A stretch of 64,000 nucleotides of DNA from Anaerobutyricum faecale (GTDB lineage: Bacteria; Bacillota; Clostridia; Lachnospirales; Lachnospiraceae). Where the stretch lies: the NCBI GenBank assembly GCA_019119645.1, contig DWWR01000028.1, positions 46,160 to 110,159 of the forward strand, written 5' to 3'. The position numbers were made by a program, and so were the translations under genes. Positions 32,565 to 41,579 of this stretch are shown here, one piece after another (the first letter of the stretch is position 1; the number at the start of each line of letters is the position of its first letter). The notes under the pieces were generated by a model. That model ran no database searches and was not told the DNA's origin. It was given only the letters and a program-made list of their open reading frames with translations.

Positions 32565-33211
32565 GCGCCCCTCATACCTTACAGCCGGAAAACTCCGTCA
32601 CTATCGCCGTTACGAACCGCGCCCTCTCCGCCCGCCCTTATGAAGAACAGATTACCCGCATCTGCCGCTTTCACCCGGCGGCGGTGATCGTGCGGGAAAA
32701 AGATCTGCCGGAAGAAGAATACGCCCGCCTGGCCGGAAAGGTGCTGGCCATCTGCCGTCAATACGGCGTGCGCTGCATTTACCACACCTACCCGGAAGCC
32801 GCCCGGGCCGCCGGCGTCAAAGATATTCATCTGCCGCTCCCCATTCTGCGACAGTATGCCGGCGGGGCGGAAACGCAACCGGCGGATTCCCTCCGGCCAG
32901 ATATTCCCGGCGGGGCAAGGACGCCCCTCTCCTTTTTCACTGCCGTCGGCACTTCCGTCCATTCCAGGGCGGAAGCTGGGGAGGCGCTGCGGCTGGGCGC
33001 CACCTATCTGACGGCGGGACACATTTACAGCACCGACTGCAAAAAAGGCGTTCCGCCCCGGGGACTTTCCTTCTTAAAAGAAATCTGCCGGATGTCCCCG
33101 GTGCCGGTTTACGCCATCGGCGGCATCCATCCGGGTACCGGACAGCTTGCAGAAGTACTCTCCTGCGGAGCCGCCGGCGGATGCATCATGTCGGAGATGA
33201 TGCGGATCTGA
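32561..33211 (+). CDS. thiE: Thiamine phosphate synthase / TenI-like protein
   Basis: Protein of 216 residues with the ThiE/TenI TIM-barrel fold. The HSRAEAGEALRLGATYLTAG stretch and VYAIGGIHPGTGQLAEVL are the phosphate-binding elements of ThiE. It would join hydroxymethylpyrimidine diphosphate and thiazole phosphate, or act as the TenI tautomerase; the two are hard to separate by eye. Start overlaps thiH by four bases; a terminator follows. Confidence 0.85.
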   Translation: MSAPHTLQPENSVTIAVTNRALSARPYEEQITRICRFHPAAVIVREKDLPEEEYARLAGKVLAICRQYGVRCIYHTYPEAARAAGVKDIHLPLPILRQYAGGAETQPADSLRPDIPGGARTPLSFFTAVGTSVHSRAEAGEALRLGATYLTAGHIYSTDCKKGVPPRGLSFLKEICRMSPVPVYAIGGIHPGTGQLAEVLSCGAAGGCIMSEMMRI

Positions 33212-33227
33212 CAGGATTCTGCCGTCT

Positions 33228-33274
33228 GCCGCTTTCCTCAGAAATCTGTCGTTTTTCAGTGAGAGGCGGCTTTT
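33228..33274 (+). terminator. Terminator of thi operon
   Basis: GCCGC (33228-33232) plus CCTCA pairs with TGAG plus GCGGC (33260-33270), followed by TTTTAC. It is 17 bases after the thiE stop. Confidence 0.65.
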
Positions 33275-33416
33275 ACTTATTTGTTTCTGCTTGCGTCTTT
33301 CTTCCTGGCATAGTAAGATAGGATTATATAAATAAGACTATAATTATAGAAAGAACAATTTATCCCCGGCCAAGATGCGCCAGGGATGGTTTGACACCTG
33401 GAAAGGAGGAGGTACC

Positions 33417-35081
33417 ATGGGCTGGACTCCGCTGCCAATCGGAATTGAAAATTACGCGGAAATGATCGAAAAGGGTTATTATTATGTGGACAAGACCTTG
33501 TTCATCAAAGAATTGCTTGACAGGAAGGGAAAAGTCAACCTGTTTACCCGGCCAAGGCGTTTCGGAAAGACTCTGAACATGAGCATGCTTCAGTATTTTT
33601 TTGAAAAATCCGAACGAGATCACACCCCTCTTTTTACCGGAACCAAAATTATGAAGGCGGGGGAAAAATATGTAAGTGAAATGGGACGATATCCCGTTAT
33701 CTTCTTATCATTAAAATCCATGAAACAGGACAACTACTCCTCTGCCTTTTATTGCCTGAAAGAAGGCATTGCCGGTGAATTTAAAAGGCATCTGGAACTT
33801 CTGCGGCAGCTTCCATTAAAAGAAGACTTCGACAAATGCCGGCGTTTTGCCGCCGGAAAGGCAGAAGATACCGAATACCTGACGGCATTGCGGTTTCTTT
33901 CTGAATGTCTTGCTGCTGTCTGCGAAACAAAGGCCGTCATTCTCATCGATGAATATGACGTTCCCCTTGAAAACGCCTATTTTCATGGTTTTTATGACAG
34001 AATGGCCGGGCTCATCCGCTCCTTGTTTGAGTCAGTCCTGAAAACCAACAACGCCCTGGAGTTTGCCGTCATCACCGGCTGTCTCCGTATCAGCAGAAAA
34101 TCCATTTTTACCGGACTGAATAATCTGAACATCATCTCCATCATGGACAATTCCTATGCGGAGCATTTTGGATTTACACAGGAAGAAGTTGACACTATGC
34201 TCTCCTTCTATCATCTGGAATCCAAAAGAGATTCTGTAAAAAAATGGTATGACGGATATCGGTTCGGCGATACGGAAGTATACAATCCATGGAGCATCAT
34301 CTGCTATGTGGATTCCTGTTACAAAAATCCCGACGCCCTCTTTAAACCTTACTGGTCCAATACCAGCTCCAACAGTATCGTCCGCACCCTGGTGGACAGA
34401 GCGGACCTCTCCGTCCGGCAGGAGATCGAATCGCTCATCGCGGGACATACGATTTTTAAACCAGTCCATGAAGATATCACCTATGAGGATATGGATTCCA
34501 CACAGGATCATCTCTGGAACTTTCTGTTCTTTACCGGCTATCTGAAAAAAATCCGCCAGATACAGCAGGAAGAAGACATTTTTGTGGAAATGTCCATTCC
34601 CAACATCGAGGTTCGCTACATTTACAAAAATACTGTACTTCGCTGGTTTGAAGAATCAATTAACAAGAAAAATCTGTCCCCTCTTTATGACTGCATCCTC
34701 AGTGGCAGACGGGAACAGATGGCGGATATTCTTTCCGAAAATCTCATGGAAACCATCAGTTTCTATGACTATCAGGAAAGCTACTATCATGGATTTCTCG
34801 CAGGACTGCTGAAAAATATGGGAAATTACATCGTGCTTTCCAACCGGGAATCCGGCAGCGGCCGTCCCGACATTCTTCTGAAATATCCAAGTGTCCGGGG
34901 AAAGGCTGTCATTATCGAAATCAAGATTGCCAGAAGCTATCAGGAACTTCCCGGAAAATGTGACGAGGCTCTCCGGCAGATTGAAGAGCGGCAGTACGAA
35001 GCTTCTCTTCGCCAGGAGGGGTATCAGGATATTCTCAAATACGGCATCGCATTTTATCGGAAGGAATGTATGGTGAAGTAG
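33417..35081 (+). CDS. AAA-ATPase-like / PD-(D/E)XK nuclease family protein (DUF1703 type)
   Basis: Cytoplasmic protein of 554 residues. The N-terminal part is an AAA-ATPase-like domain with NLFTRPRRFGKTLNMSML as Walker A region and AVILIDEYDVPLENAY as Walker B. The C-terminal DUF1703 region has a PD-(D/E)XK-like site GRPDILLKYP...AVIIEIKIA (Asp, then Glu-Ile-Lys). This family is abundant and often multi-copy in gut bacteria and has no proven role; a link to mobile elements or defence has been suggested. The ATG at 33417 has AAGGAGGAGG upstream. Alone between two terminators. Confidence 0.85.
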   Translation: MGWTPLPIGIENYAEMIEKGYYYVDKTLFIKELLDRKGKVNLFTRPRRFGKTLNMSMLQYFFEKSERDHTPLFTGTKIMKAGEKYVSEMGRYPVIFLSLKSMKQDNYSSAFYCLKEGIAGEFKRHLELLRQLPLKEDFDKCRRFAAGKAEDTEYLTALRFLSECLAAVCETKAVILIDEYDVPLENAYFHGFYDRMAGLIRSLFESVLKTNNALEFAVITGCLRISRKSIFTGLNNLNIISIMDNSYAEHFGFTQEEVDTMLSFYHLESKRDSVKKWYDGYRFGDTEVYNPWSIICYVDSCYKNPDALFKPYWSNTSSNSIVRTLVDRADLSVRQEIESLIAGHTIFKPVHEDITYEDMDSTQDHLWNFLFFTGYLKKIRQIQQEEDIFVEMSIPNIEVRYIYKNTVLRWFEESINKKNLSPLYDCILSGRREQMADILSENLMETISFYDYQESYYHGFLAGLLKNMGNYIVLSNRESGSGRPDILLKYPSVRGKAVIIEIKIARSYQELPGKCDEALRQIEERQYEASLRQEGYQDILKYGIAFYRKECMVK

Positions 35082-35117
35082 ATAATGCTGCTGGCTGTCA
35101 ATTGACGCCAGGTAAGT

Positions 35118-35179
35118 AAAAACAGGAGAAATGCAACGGCTTTATCAGCCATCACATTCCTCCTGCTTTTTATTTTTTG
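35118..35179. terminator. Bidirectional terminator, nuclease gene / sortase gene
   Basis: AAAAACAGGAG (35118-35128) pairs with CTCCTGCTTTTT (35160-35171), with an inner GGC/GCC stem. The right T-run is TTTTTATTTTTT. On the minus strand the arm overlaps the sortase stop codon at 35170. Confidence 0.85.
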
Positions 35180-36012
35180 CCTCTACGCAGCCGGCGTATT
35201 ATTTTTCTTCCGGCTACGATCATGAGAATGATAAGAAGGAGCAGTCCTGCCACGATCGCGGCTTTCTCCACAGGCGACAGATTTCCAAACAGAGAATCCA
35301 GCAGAGAAACTTCTTCCGGATTCTCCGGTGTTTCTATGCGGTGTCCGCGCACCAAAAGCCGATGGGTATTGACGCCATAAGGCGTGCAGGTATATAAAGT
35401 GACATAGTCCTGTCCCTTTACAATTTGCAGCGGTTCAATGTCGCTGGGCAGGGTGACAAGAATCTGATCCACCTCATAGGTCAGCACTCTGTCCAGTATA
35501 GACAGAGAAAAGGTATCTCCCTCTTCCATCTGATCCAGATCCGTAAACATTTTTGCGCGGACCAGACCGTTATGGGCCATGATCACGCAGTGGGTGCTCT
35601 CCCCGCCCGTGGGCAGGCTGGTTCCAATCCAGAAACCAGCTCCCGCCTGCAGAGCGCTCTCTTCGATTCCCTGATAAATGGGCAGATGTACATTTATCTT
35701 CGGAATATCAATATATCCCATCATTCCGGTACCCAGAGGATTCAGCAGACCGGCAACTTCCTGCTGCTGCGCGGCATCCACCGTGCCGGAAAAGCTGCCG
35801 CTTCTCGCCAGTCTGCGGTTATAGGCCTCCGCCGCCTCCCACAGATCCGAGTAATCGGCCTGTTCTGCTTCCGCCACCTGATTGTATTTCTCAATCTCCC
35901 GGCTTGCTTTCCAGCGATTATATACGTCGTTGGCTGTGGGATACAGCATAATTCCCAGGCCGACAAATATCAGTACTATCATTGCAAAGGTCATCCACCG
36001 CTGTCGTTTCAT
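35170..36012 (-). CDS. Class C sortase
   Basis: Membrane transpeptidase of 280 residues. An N-terminal helix (FAMIVLIFVGLGIMLYPTA) and a C-terminal helix (AAIVAGLLLLIILMIVAG, then basic RRLRRGKK) flank the catalytic domain, the class C (pilin polymerase) layout. Active-site Cys is in TLYTCTPYGVNTHRLLVRG together with the Arg; the His is in CVIMAHNGL. Located 76 bases after the adhesin gene on the same strand, it is the dedicated sortase for that protein. The typical lid motif (DPW/F) is not obvious. Confidence 0.9.
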   Translation of the reverse strand: MKRQRWMTFAMIVLIFVGLGIMLYPTANDVYNRWKASREIEKYNQVAEAEQADYSDLWEAAEAYNRRLARSGSFSGTVDAAQQQEVAGLLNPLGTGMMGYIDIPKINVHLPIYQGIEESALQAGAGFWIGTSLPTGGESTHCVIMAHNGLVRAKMFTDLDQMEEGDTFSLSILDRVLTYEVDQILVTLPSDIEPLQIVKGQDYVTLYTCTPYGVNTHRLLVRGHRIETPENPEEVSLLDSLFGNLSPVEKAAIVAGLLLLIILMIVAGRKIIRRLRRGKK

Positions 36013-36088
36013 TTATCATCCATTCCCGTCTTTTGTCTTGATATTACAGTTTCTTTTCCATCACGGTTTCCGCCACAGCCGCATTTTA

Positions 36089-38479
36089 TCAGGACGCCTG
36101 ATCCTTCCGGGATTTCCGTGAAACCACCAGCAGAAGACCAGCCGCAATGACAATCACTCCACCGATGATCATGTACATTCTTGTTCCGTTTCCACCGGTA
36201 TTTGGAATCTCGCTGTTGGCAAATTTTACATTGGCGATGTTATCTTCACCTGCATCATTTGGAATTGTAACTGTCAGCTCAGTATCACTGCATACATAAC
36301 CGTCTGGAGCTTCTGTCTCCTTCAGATAATATGTACCCGCGTCAAGACCATCCACTACAATGTATCCGTCTTCACCGGAAGTAAGTTTGATTACGCTATC
36401 TTCTATTTTATTACCTTCAGCATCCTTCTGATAGAAATCAAACTTTGCTCCTTCAAGTCCGGCATTGTCTGCCTGATCGTATTTAAAGATTTTGATCTGG
36501 TAGGTATCGACAGTGACTGTATCTGTCTCAGATTTATCCGTCGGATATGATACCCAGGCAGTATTTTTATAGGTCCCTGCTGTTGTTTCCTTTTTCAGAG
36601 TTGCCGTATAAGTCACGGTGATCGGCGTCACGCCAAGATCGTCCTCAGTAATTACATCTGCATTGTAGAGGGCCGCCAGATTAAGGCTGATCTCAAAATC
36701 ACAGCCGTCGTTCAAACCTGTCTGAGCCAACGTGTACCGGTCTGCATTTAAAGGAGTATCACCAATCTTCACTTCAAAGTTTTCCGGATCAACAAAAGCA
36801 TCGTCCATCTGGTCATGGAAGGTCAGGATATACTCACCTGCATTTCCCAATGCATTTGTATCAATTTCCGGATTATTCGCTGTATATGTAATATAGTCTT
36901 TCAGATTCTCCGGCACATTGGAAGCCAGCTTGAAGTCAACGGTATCACCCGCTGCCACATCATCTTGATCAACTTCCTTCCCATTCGTCAGGACAATGGA
37001 TTTATCCAGGCCCGGCAGGCTGATTTTTTCTTTAGGGATGCCGTGGGCGGCTTTGAGAGCGGTTAAACCAGTGATTGTGGCAAGCCCGGTTTCTCCATTA
37101 AATTCAGTAAATTCTTTCACATGATTGGCTTCCGGCGTTTCTCCGTGTGCTTCCCAGCGGGTACCTTCCGAATCGTCATACCAGCCATCAATCTTATCTT
37201 CACAATCCGGGTCTCCATCCAGACGCCATTTGGAACCGACTTTGCCGAAAGTAAGGGACGGTCCATTCACTCCCTGAGAAACATAGATATCATCTCCGCC
37301 GGTGAGCGCATGGTTATTATAGATTTTAGCATCTGCAGGAAGGGTTACTGTCGGATCATAATTATTTCCGTAACCGATATAAATTCCTCCGCCGTAACCG
37401 CCAAGAGCATAATGAGTCACATCATTTCCTGTAATTCTTAAAACAGCGCCGTCTTCCACGTTTAAAGACCCCTGACGAACATAGAGACCTGTATTATTAT
37501 TATCTATAATGCGAAGTTTACTGGTAGAATCTACTGTGAAGTCAAAATTATTATACAGACGGACTGCTGCATAACCATAACTGGAATTTGCCGCATTACC
37601 GGAAACTTCTACATTTGAATGGTTGAAAATTGTCAATCCATTATTTACCGTAATTCCCATACCTTTATTATTATTTGTAGTTACTTTTGAATTTTCAATT
37701 GACAATTCACCAGCAGAAAGACCATGGGAACCGTTATCGCTGAAATTTACATCAGAATCTTTAATAATAAAATGTGACCCATTGGATCCGTTTCCCGTAC
37801 TGTTAATGACATCCACATCAGAGTTCGTGATCGTAGCGTAAAATGTACCGGTAAAACCAGAACGGTTATGGTCAGAAATAAAAGTGGAATCTGTAATATT
37901 AACATTATAGCCGCCGTTGCCGCCGTCCCATTCCAGTGCATCATTGGCATAATTCTTGATTGTCAGAACAGAATTATTTACATTCAAAACATTATTATTA
38001 CAGAAATAAATGGCATGTGGACTATTTGTTGTTCCTGTGGCATCCATAGTCATATTGACATTGTCCAAAGTAAGGGATGCATCTGAATTTGCACAGATGG
38101 ACATCCAATTCCATTCTCCTGTATACGGAGTAGAGCCAATACCATTCATTACCACATTACAATTTTTAAAGGTCAATGCTTTCCCCCACAGTGCAATACC
38201 ATACTGCGTAAAGGTAATTGTTGGCTTTTTGTCAAGCCCATTTGCAGCTTCAATCGTCAAATCTTTACTGAGGTTCAGACCATTTGTCGTCGCATCCGCC
38301 AGCAGCGTAATCGTCGCCCCTTCCTCCGCCGCTTCAACTGCAGCATCCAGCGTTGCGTAGGTCTTATCGCCAATCTGCGCCACGTCTCCCTCAGCGGCAA
38401 ATGCCGTGGCAGGCAAGAAAGCCATAAGCAGGCACAGCGTCATAAAAAAGCTGAGCAGTTGTTTTTTGATTCCTTTCAT
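36089..38479 (-). CDS. Sortase-anchored pilin/adhesin with beta-helix and SpaA-like domains
   Basis: Surface protein of 796 residues. It has a signal peptide (MKGIKKQLLSFFMTLCLLMA, cleavage near AFAA) and an N-terminal half of parallel beta-helix repeats rich in N, V and short NSxV strands (about 30-330). A D1/D2-type fimbrial domain (about 480-640) follows, then a SpaA/Cna-B domain ending in the E-box YYLKETEAPDGY. The C-terminus has sorting motif IPNTGG, a membrane helix (MYMIIGGVIVIAAGLLLVV) and basic RKSRK. Start at 38479 follows GGGAGAG; a GTG at 38587 in frame has a far stronger Shine-Dalgarno separated by a hairpin (see leader). Only one pilin gene is present, so it may be a single-subunit fibre or wall adhesin. 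Confidence 0.85.
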   Translation of the reverse strand: MKGIKKQLLSFFMTLCLLMAFLPATAFAAEGDVAQIGDKTYATLDAAVEAAEEGATITLLADATTNGLNLSKDLTIEAANGLDKKPTITFTQYGIALWGKALTFKNCNVVMNGIGSTPYTGEWNWMSICANSDASLTLDNVNMTMDATGTTNSPHAIYFCNNNVLNVNNSVLTIKNYANDALEWDGGNGGYNVNITDSTFISDHNRSGFTGTFYATITNSDVDVINSTGNGSNGSHFIIKDSDVNFSDNGSHGLSAGELSIENSKVTTNNNKGMGITVNNGLTIFNHSNVEVSGNAANSSYGYAAVRLYNNFDFTVDSTSKLRIIDNNNTGLYVRQGSLNVEDGAVLRITGNDVTHYALGGYGGGIYIGYGNNYDPTVTLPADAKIYNNHALTGGDDIYVSQGVNGPSLTFGKVGSKWRLDGDPDCEDKIDGWYDDSEGTRWEAHGETPEANHVKEFTEFNGETGLATITGLTALKAAHGIPKEKISLPGLDKSIVLTNGKEVDQDDVAAGDTVDFKLASNVPENLKDYITYTANNPEIDTNALGNAGEYILTFHDQMDDAFVDPENFEVKIGDTPLNADRYTLAQTGLNDGCDFEISLNLAALYNADVITEDDLGVTPITVTYTATLKKETTAGTYKNTAWVSYPTDKSETDTVTVDTYQIKIFKYDQADNAGLEGAKFDFYQKDAEGNKIEDSVIKLTSGEDGYIVVDGLDAGTYYLKETEAPDGYVCSDTELTVTIPNDAGEDNIANVKFANSEIPNTGGNGTRMYMIIGGVIVIAAGLLLVVSRKSRKDQAS

Positions 38480-38586
38480 CGTCTTTTTCTCTCCCTTCTT
38501 TTTCTTTATTTCCCAGTGTATCTGACACCGGTTTTGTGTTTGCAAAAATATACTGCCGTATATTCTCTCGTGATTGATGTACTTCA

Positions 38587-38623
38587 CCGTGACAGCTTTT
38601 TGCTGTCAGGACAGATCACCTCC
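38587..38623 (-). promoter_or_regulatory. Full-length Shine-Dalgarno with hairpin before in-frame GTG
   Basis: Minus strand GAGGAGGTGATCT (38611-38623) nearly matches the whole anti-Shine-Dalgarno of 16S rRNA. It is followed by CTGACAGC-AAAAA-GCTGTCA and then a GTG at 38587 in frame with the adhesin. If the hairpin forms, the GTG comes to normal spacing and would add 36 residues before the ATG at 38479. Confidence 0.5.
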
Positions 38624-38681
38624 TCTTTATTTTTAGGTTTATTGTCAAATACTCTTAAACCTTTTCTTATTATTATCATAT

Positions 38682-38724
38682 TTGCACAAATAAATCAACT
38701 AATTTATTTACTATTTTTGTGCAA
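38682..38724. repeat. Dyad in AT-rich region upstream of adhesin gene
   Basis: TTGCACAAA (38682-38690) and TTTGTGCAA (38716-38724) form 9-bp arms; partial pairing of AT-rich bases extends the stem. The 38,588-38,900 stretch has no gene; it holds the adhesin leader and this possible operator. No convincing promoter could be fixed. Confidence 0.5.
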
Positions 38725-38900
38725 TATTACTATAAACATGTTGTGTTTTCCATATCACGTAAATGTAATATTTTTGGTAATATTTTCACAAGAGCGAGAT
38801 GCCTGTGCTGAACGATTACACATTTCCTCAAAAAGAAAAAGCGCATCACACGGAGGAAAAATTATCCCACGTATGATACGCTTATTTCATACAGTCTTTA

Positions 38901-39089
38901 TTAAATTATCTGCTTCAGCGGTCCGTAGAAGTAAGATGCTGTGGCACCGCCGTCAATGAGGAAGTCAGATTCTGTGATAAAGACTCCTTTGTCGCTCATG
39001 AGAAGTTCTGCCACGTTGGCGACTTCGTCCGCCGTTCCCGGACGACCTGCCGGGCATTTGGCAAACATATTTTTATAAAACTGCTTCAT
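38901..39089 (-). pseudogene. C-terminal fragment of a short-chain dehydrogenase
   Basis: A 62-codon frame whose residues 12-57 match the SDR C-terminus: AGRPGTADEVANVAELLMSD, then ITESDFLIDGGATASYFYG (normally G-x-x-x-x-VDGG). The Rossmann motif, catalytic Tyr-Lys and about 190 residues are missing. It is joined to a short toxin-like fragment upstream, so this is gene debris. Confidence 0.75.
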
Positions 39090-39092
39090 CTA

Positions 39093-39134
39093 CTCAAAAT
39101 CTTCCCATGCCTCATCCGTCCAAGCCTTTATCAT
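39093..39134 (-). pseudogene. N-terminal fragment resembling YoeB/Txe toxin
   Basis: Fourteen codons MIKAWTDEAWEDFE, then TAG, preceded by GAGGTGG at good spacing. The pattern xAWxxxAWEDYxxW is the start of YoeB/Txe mRNA-interferase toxins. The rest is replaced by the SDR fragment, so it cannot be functional. Short, hence tentative. Confidence 0.4.
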
Positions 39135-39151
39135 CGAAATCCACCTCATTT

Positions 39152-40549
39152 TCATGCCGTCTCTCCCAGCACCTTCCGGCATCGCTTTCTCACAAAGAAG
39201 AAGCACACCGCCTGCATGGCGATGGTGGCAATCCAGGAACCGGGATACGAAATAAACAGAAAATGTAAAGAACGGTGCTGCGGGAAAAATCCATAAATCC
39301 AGAGAATTCTTGTGCCCACGGTACCGATGATAGATAGTACCATGGGAACTGCCGAATATCCCATGCCCCGCATGGCTCCCGGAAACAGATCCATGATGCC
39401 GCAGAGGAAGTAAGGCACCGTGGTGATAGAGAGGATCTCCAGGCCACACTGGATCACATCTGCATCCGTCGTGTAAATTCTAAGTACCTGAGAGCCGAAA
39501 ACCCAGGCGCCGACGCCCAGCACCAGCGCGATTCCGGCAGACAGAAAGATACAGTCCAAAAGCACCCGGTCCATCCGTTTCGGCTTCTTCACGCTGTAGT
39601 TCTGGCTGATGAAACTCATGCAGGCCTGAGTAACCGCATTAACGGATACATAGAGAAAACCAAGAATGTTGTTGGCTGCCGTATATCCGGCCATGGCGAT
39701 GGAGCCAAAGGAATTCACGGAGGACTGCAGCAGCGCATTGGAAAAGTTAATGACCGTGGTCTGAATGCCTGCCGGAATACCCACCTGAAAAATACGTTTC
39801 ACATAGATCCCTTTGACAGACAGTCTGGAAAACCGCAGCTGATAACTTCCCTCGGATTTATACAGACAGTGGATGACAAGAATGCTCGATACCATCTGGG
39901 AAGCCACCGTTCCGATAGCCACGCCGGCCACCCCCAGCGGGATGACGATGACCAGCAGAAGGTCCAGCACCACATTGGCCATACCTGCAAAAAGCAGGAA
40001 AAACAACGGCCGTTTGGTATCCCCCACCGCCCGAAGAATCGCCGCCCCATAGTTATAAAGCATGAAAAAAGGCATTCCCAGAAAATATATCTTCATATAA
40101 AGAGTGGACTGTCCAATGACGTTTGGCGGTGTGTCCATGAGGCCCAGCGCCCATCCGGCAGCGCAAAAGCCCACCACTGCCATGAGAATACCGCTGATCA
40201 GGGCAAGTGTAATGGCCGTATGCACCGATTCCGACATTTCTTTATCATGGCCGGCGGCGTAATATCTGGCACACAACACATTAGCTCCCATAGAGATTCC
40301 GATAAACAGGTTGGTAAAAATGTTGATGAGTGCCGTGGTGGCTCCCACCGCCGCGAGGGCGTCGCTGCCGCTGAAGTGTCCCACCACGATGATATCCACT
40401 GCGTTGAACATCAGCTGCAGAATACTGGTAGCCATCAATGGCAGTGAAAAAGAGACCAGCTTGTCCATGATGGAACCGTTTACCATGTCGATTTCATACT
40501 TATTCTTTTGCAATTTCTCTCTCATCCTCTCAAATTTTCTTTTGCACAT
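39152..40549 (-). CDS. MATE family efflux transporter
   Basis: Membrane antiporter of up to 465 residues with twelve predicted helices in two halves. The start region MVNGSIMDKLVSFSLPLMAT is the MATE N-terminal signature, and FSGSDALAAVGATTALINIF follows. Family members export cationic drugs or metabolites using Na+ or H+. Start is uncertain: 40549 (used), 40525, or the ATG at MVNGS. The ribosome-binding region before 40549 lies in a hairpin with GCAGGA/TCCTGC arms. Own promoter at 40622-40650. Confidence 0.9.
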   Translation of the reverse strand: MCKRKFERMREKLQKNKYEIDMVNGSIMDKLVSFSLPLMATSILQLMFNAVDIIVVGHFSGSDALAAVGATTALINIFTNLFIGISMGANVLCARYYAAGHDKEMSESVHTAITLALISGILMAVVGFCAAGWALGLMDTPPNVIGQSTLYMKIYFLGMPFFMLYNYGAAILRAVGDTKRPLFFLLFAGMANVVLDLLLVIVIPLGVAGVAIGTVASQMVSSILVIHCLYKSEGSYQLRFSRLSVKGIYVKRIFQVGIPAGIQTTVINFSNALLQSSVNSFGSIAMAGYTAANNILGFLYVSVNAVTQACMSFISQNYSVKKPKRMDRVLLDCIFLSAGIALVLGVGAWVFGSQVLRIYTTDADVIQCGLEILSITTVPYFLCGIMDLFPGAMRGMGYSAVPMVLSIIGTVGTRILWIYGFFPQHRSLHFLFISYPGSWIATIAMQAVCFFFVRKRCRKVLGETA

Positions 40550-40621
40550 GCAGGAACCTGTTTGAAAGCTCCTGCGCCGTCAATCTCTGACCTTTGGTGG
40601 CAGACTGGCGGCACCTGCTTT

Positions 40622-40650
40622 ATATTACTCCTTTCTCCGGGTTCGGTCAA
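40622..40650 (-). promoter_or_regulatory. Promoter of MATE gene
   Basis: Minus strand TTGACC (40645-40650), a 17-base spacer and TAATAT (40622-40627), about 70 bases before the first possible start. The leader is hairpin-rich. Confidence 0.6.
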
Positions 40651-40699
40651 TTATCTTCCGGTATGGAATATATAGAACGGAAAAAACACAAAATACATC

Positions 40700-40728
40700 T
40701 TGATTTTACAATGTATAAGTTGTATAGT
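40700..40728 (+). promoter_or_regulatory. Probable higBA promoter with operator, left of the inserted IS
   Basis: TTGATT (40700-40705), 17 bases and TATAGT (40723-40728). A dyad TACAA (40707-40711) / TTGTA (40720-40724) lies in the spacer. Removing the IS and one CATATAGT copy would place the higB ribosome binding site about 20 bases downstream. Confidence 0.55.
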
Positions 40729-40732
40729 AAAG

Positions 40733-41564
40733 CATATAGTCAGAGATGAGCAAAACTCCCTGATAATTGAATAGAACTTGGCAGTTGGTTTCCATAAATC
40801 GAAAAAGTGAGATTTTATGGCATAGCAAAGCTAACGTAAGTCCAAAACCTACGCAAATCAGACAGTATGGGATCTTTATACTCATGCAATCCTCTTTACG
40901 GTTTTCCGTCTGCGGTAAAACTGATTGGAATGTGAAGGGATTGCGGTAGTTGCAACAGCCAGCAGACTGATATGGGCAAGAGAGTTTAGGTTCGTGACGG
41001 AAGATATGTTCCTTACCCACATACGTTCCTGCCCGGTGTTTTTAAACCGGGAGTTATAGCGTTCACATTCTGTACGGAGAGAATAGCGGCTTTTAAAATA
41101 TTTCAAAAAGCGGTCAAAAGTCCAATAAGAAGGAAACGGAGAAGTAATATCAAAACCGCAGTAATGTGCGATGAGAAGATTGTTGTTGAGATAATCGACA
41201 AGGTCGGTAAGCATGGAGAAAACTTCGCACTTCATGACAATGAAAGAACAGAGCATTGCATGATTGGAAAAACCTCTTCTTCCGGTTTTAGGGAATTCCG
41301 GAACAGAGGATAAGTCGAGATTCAAGAAAAGCGAATCATAAAACTTTGCGGCAGGTTGTGAAGTGAAAAGACGAATGTCTTTCAAAATTTCTTGACGATA
41401 GATAACGATCAGCTCCTTTCGGTGAATTGATTTTGGCAACTCCATTATACCATTTGGAGCTGATTGTTACTATAAATTTGGAGTGATAAAGAGGTTTGCC
41501 ATGTCTCGAAAAACCGCATAAATACTGGATATGTGGAGTTTTGCTCATGGCTTACATATAGTAA
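40733..41564. mobile_element. Internally deleted insertion sequence with terminal repeats and target duplication
   Basis: Perfect 14-bp terminal inverted repeats ATGAGCAAAACTCC (40746-40759) and GGAGTTTTGCTCAT (41537-41550) bound the element. The outer sequences end at direct repeats CATATAGT (40733-40740 and 41557-41564), a likely 8-bp target duplication. Only a shortened transposase frame is inside. It separates the higBA promoter from the higB gene. Confidence 0.75.
40882..41445 (-). pseudogene. Transposase with in-frame deletion of the catalytic core
   Basis: Frame of 187 codons. Residues 1-117 are a transposase N-terminus (DLVDYLNNNLLIAHYCGFD, SYWTFDRFLKYF). The remainder jumps to a C-terminal part with RTECERYNSRFK, where DDE transposases of the IS1182/IS4-like group have their last acidic region. 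About 200 residues with the other catalytic acids are missing, without frameshift. Not expected to be active. Exact IS family not assigned. Confidence 0.7.
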
Positions 41565-41579
41565 AAAAGGAGTGATAAA

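Noticed and set aside
38588..38900. Cyclic-di-GMP riboswitch in front of the adhesin gene
   Set aside because: Pilin genes in Clostridia often have one, but none of the conserved aptamer segments is present here.
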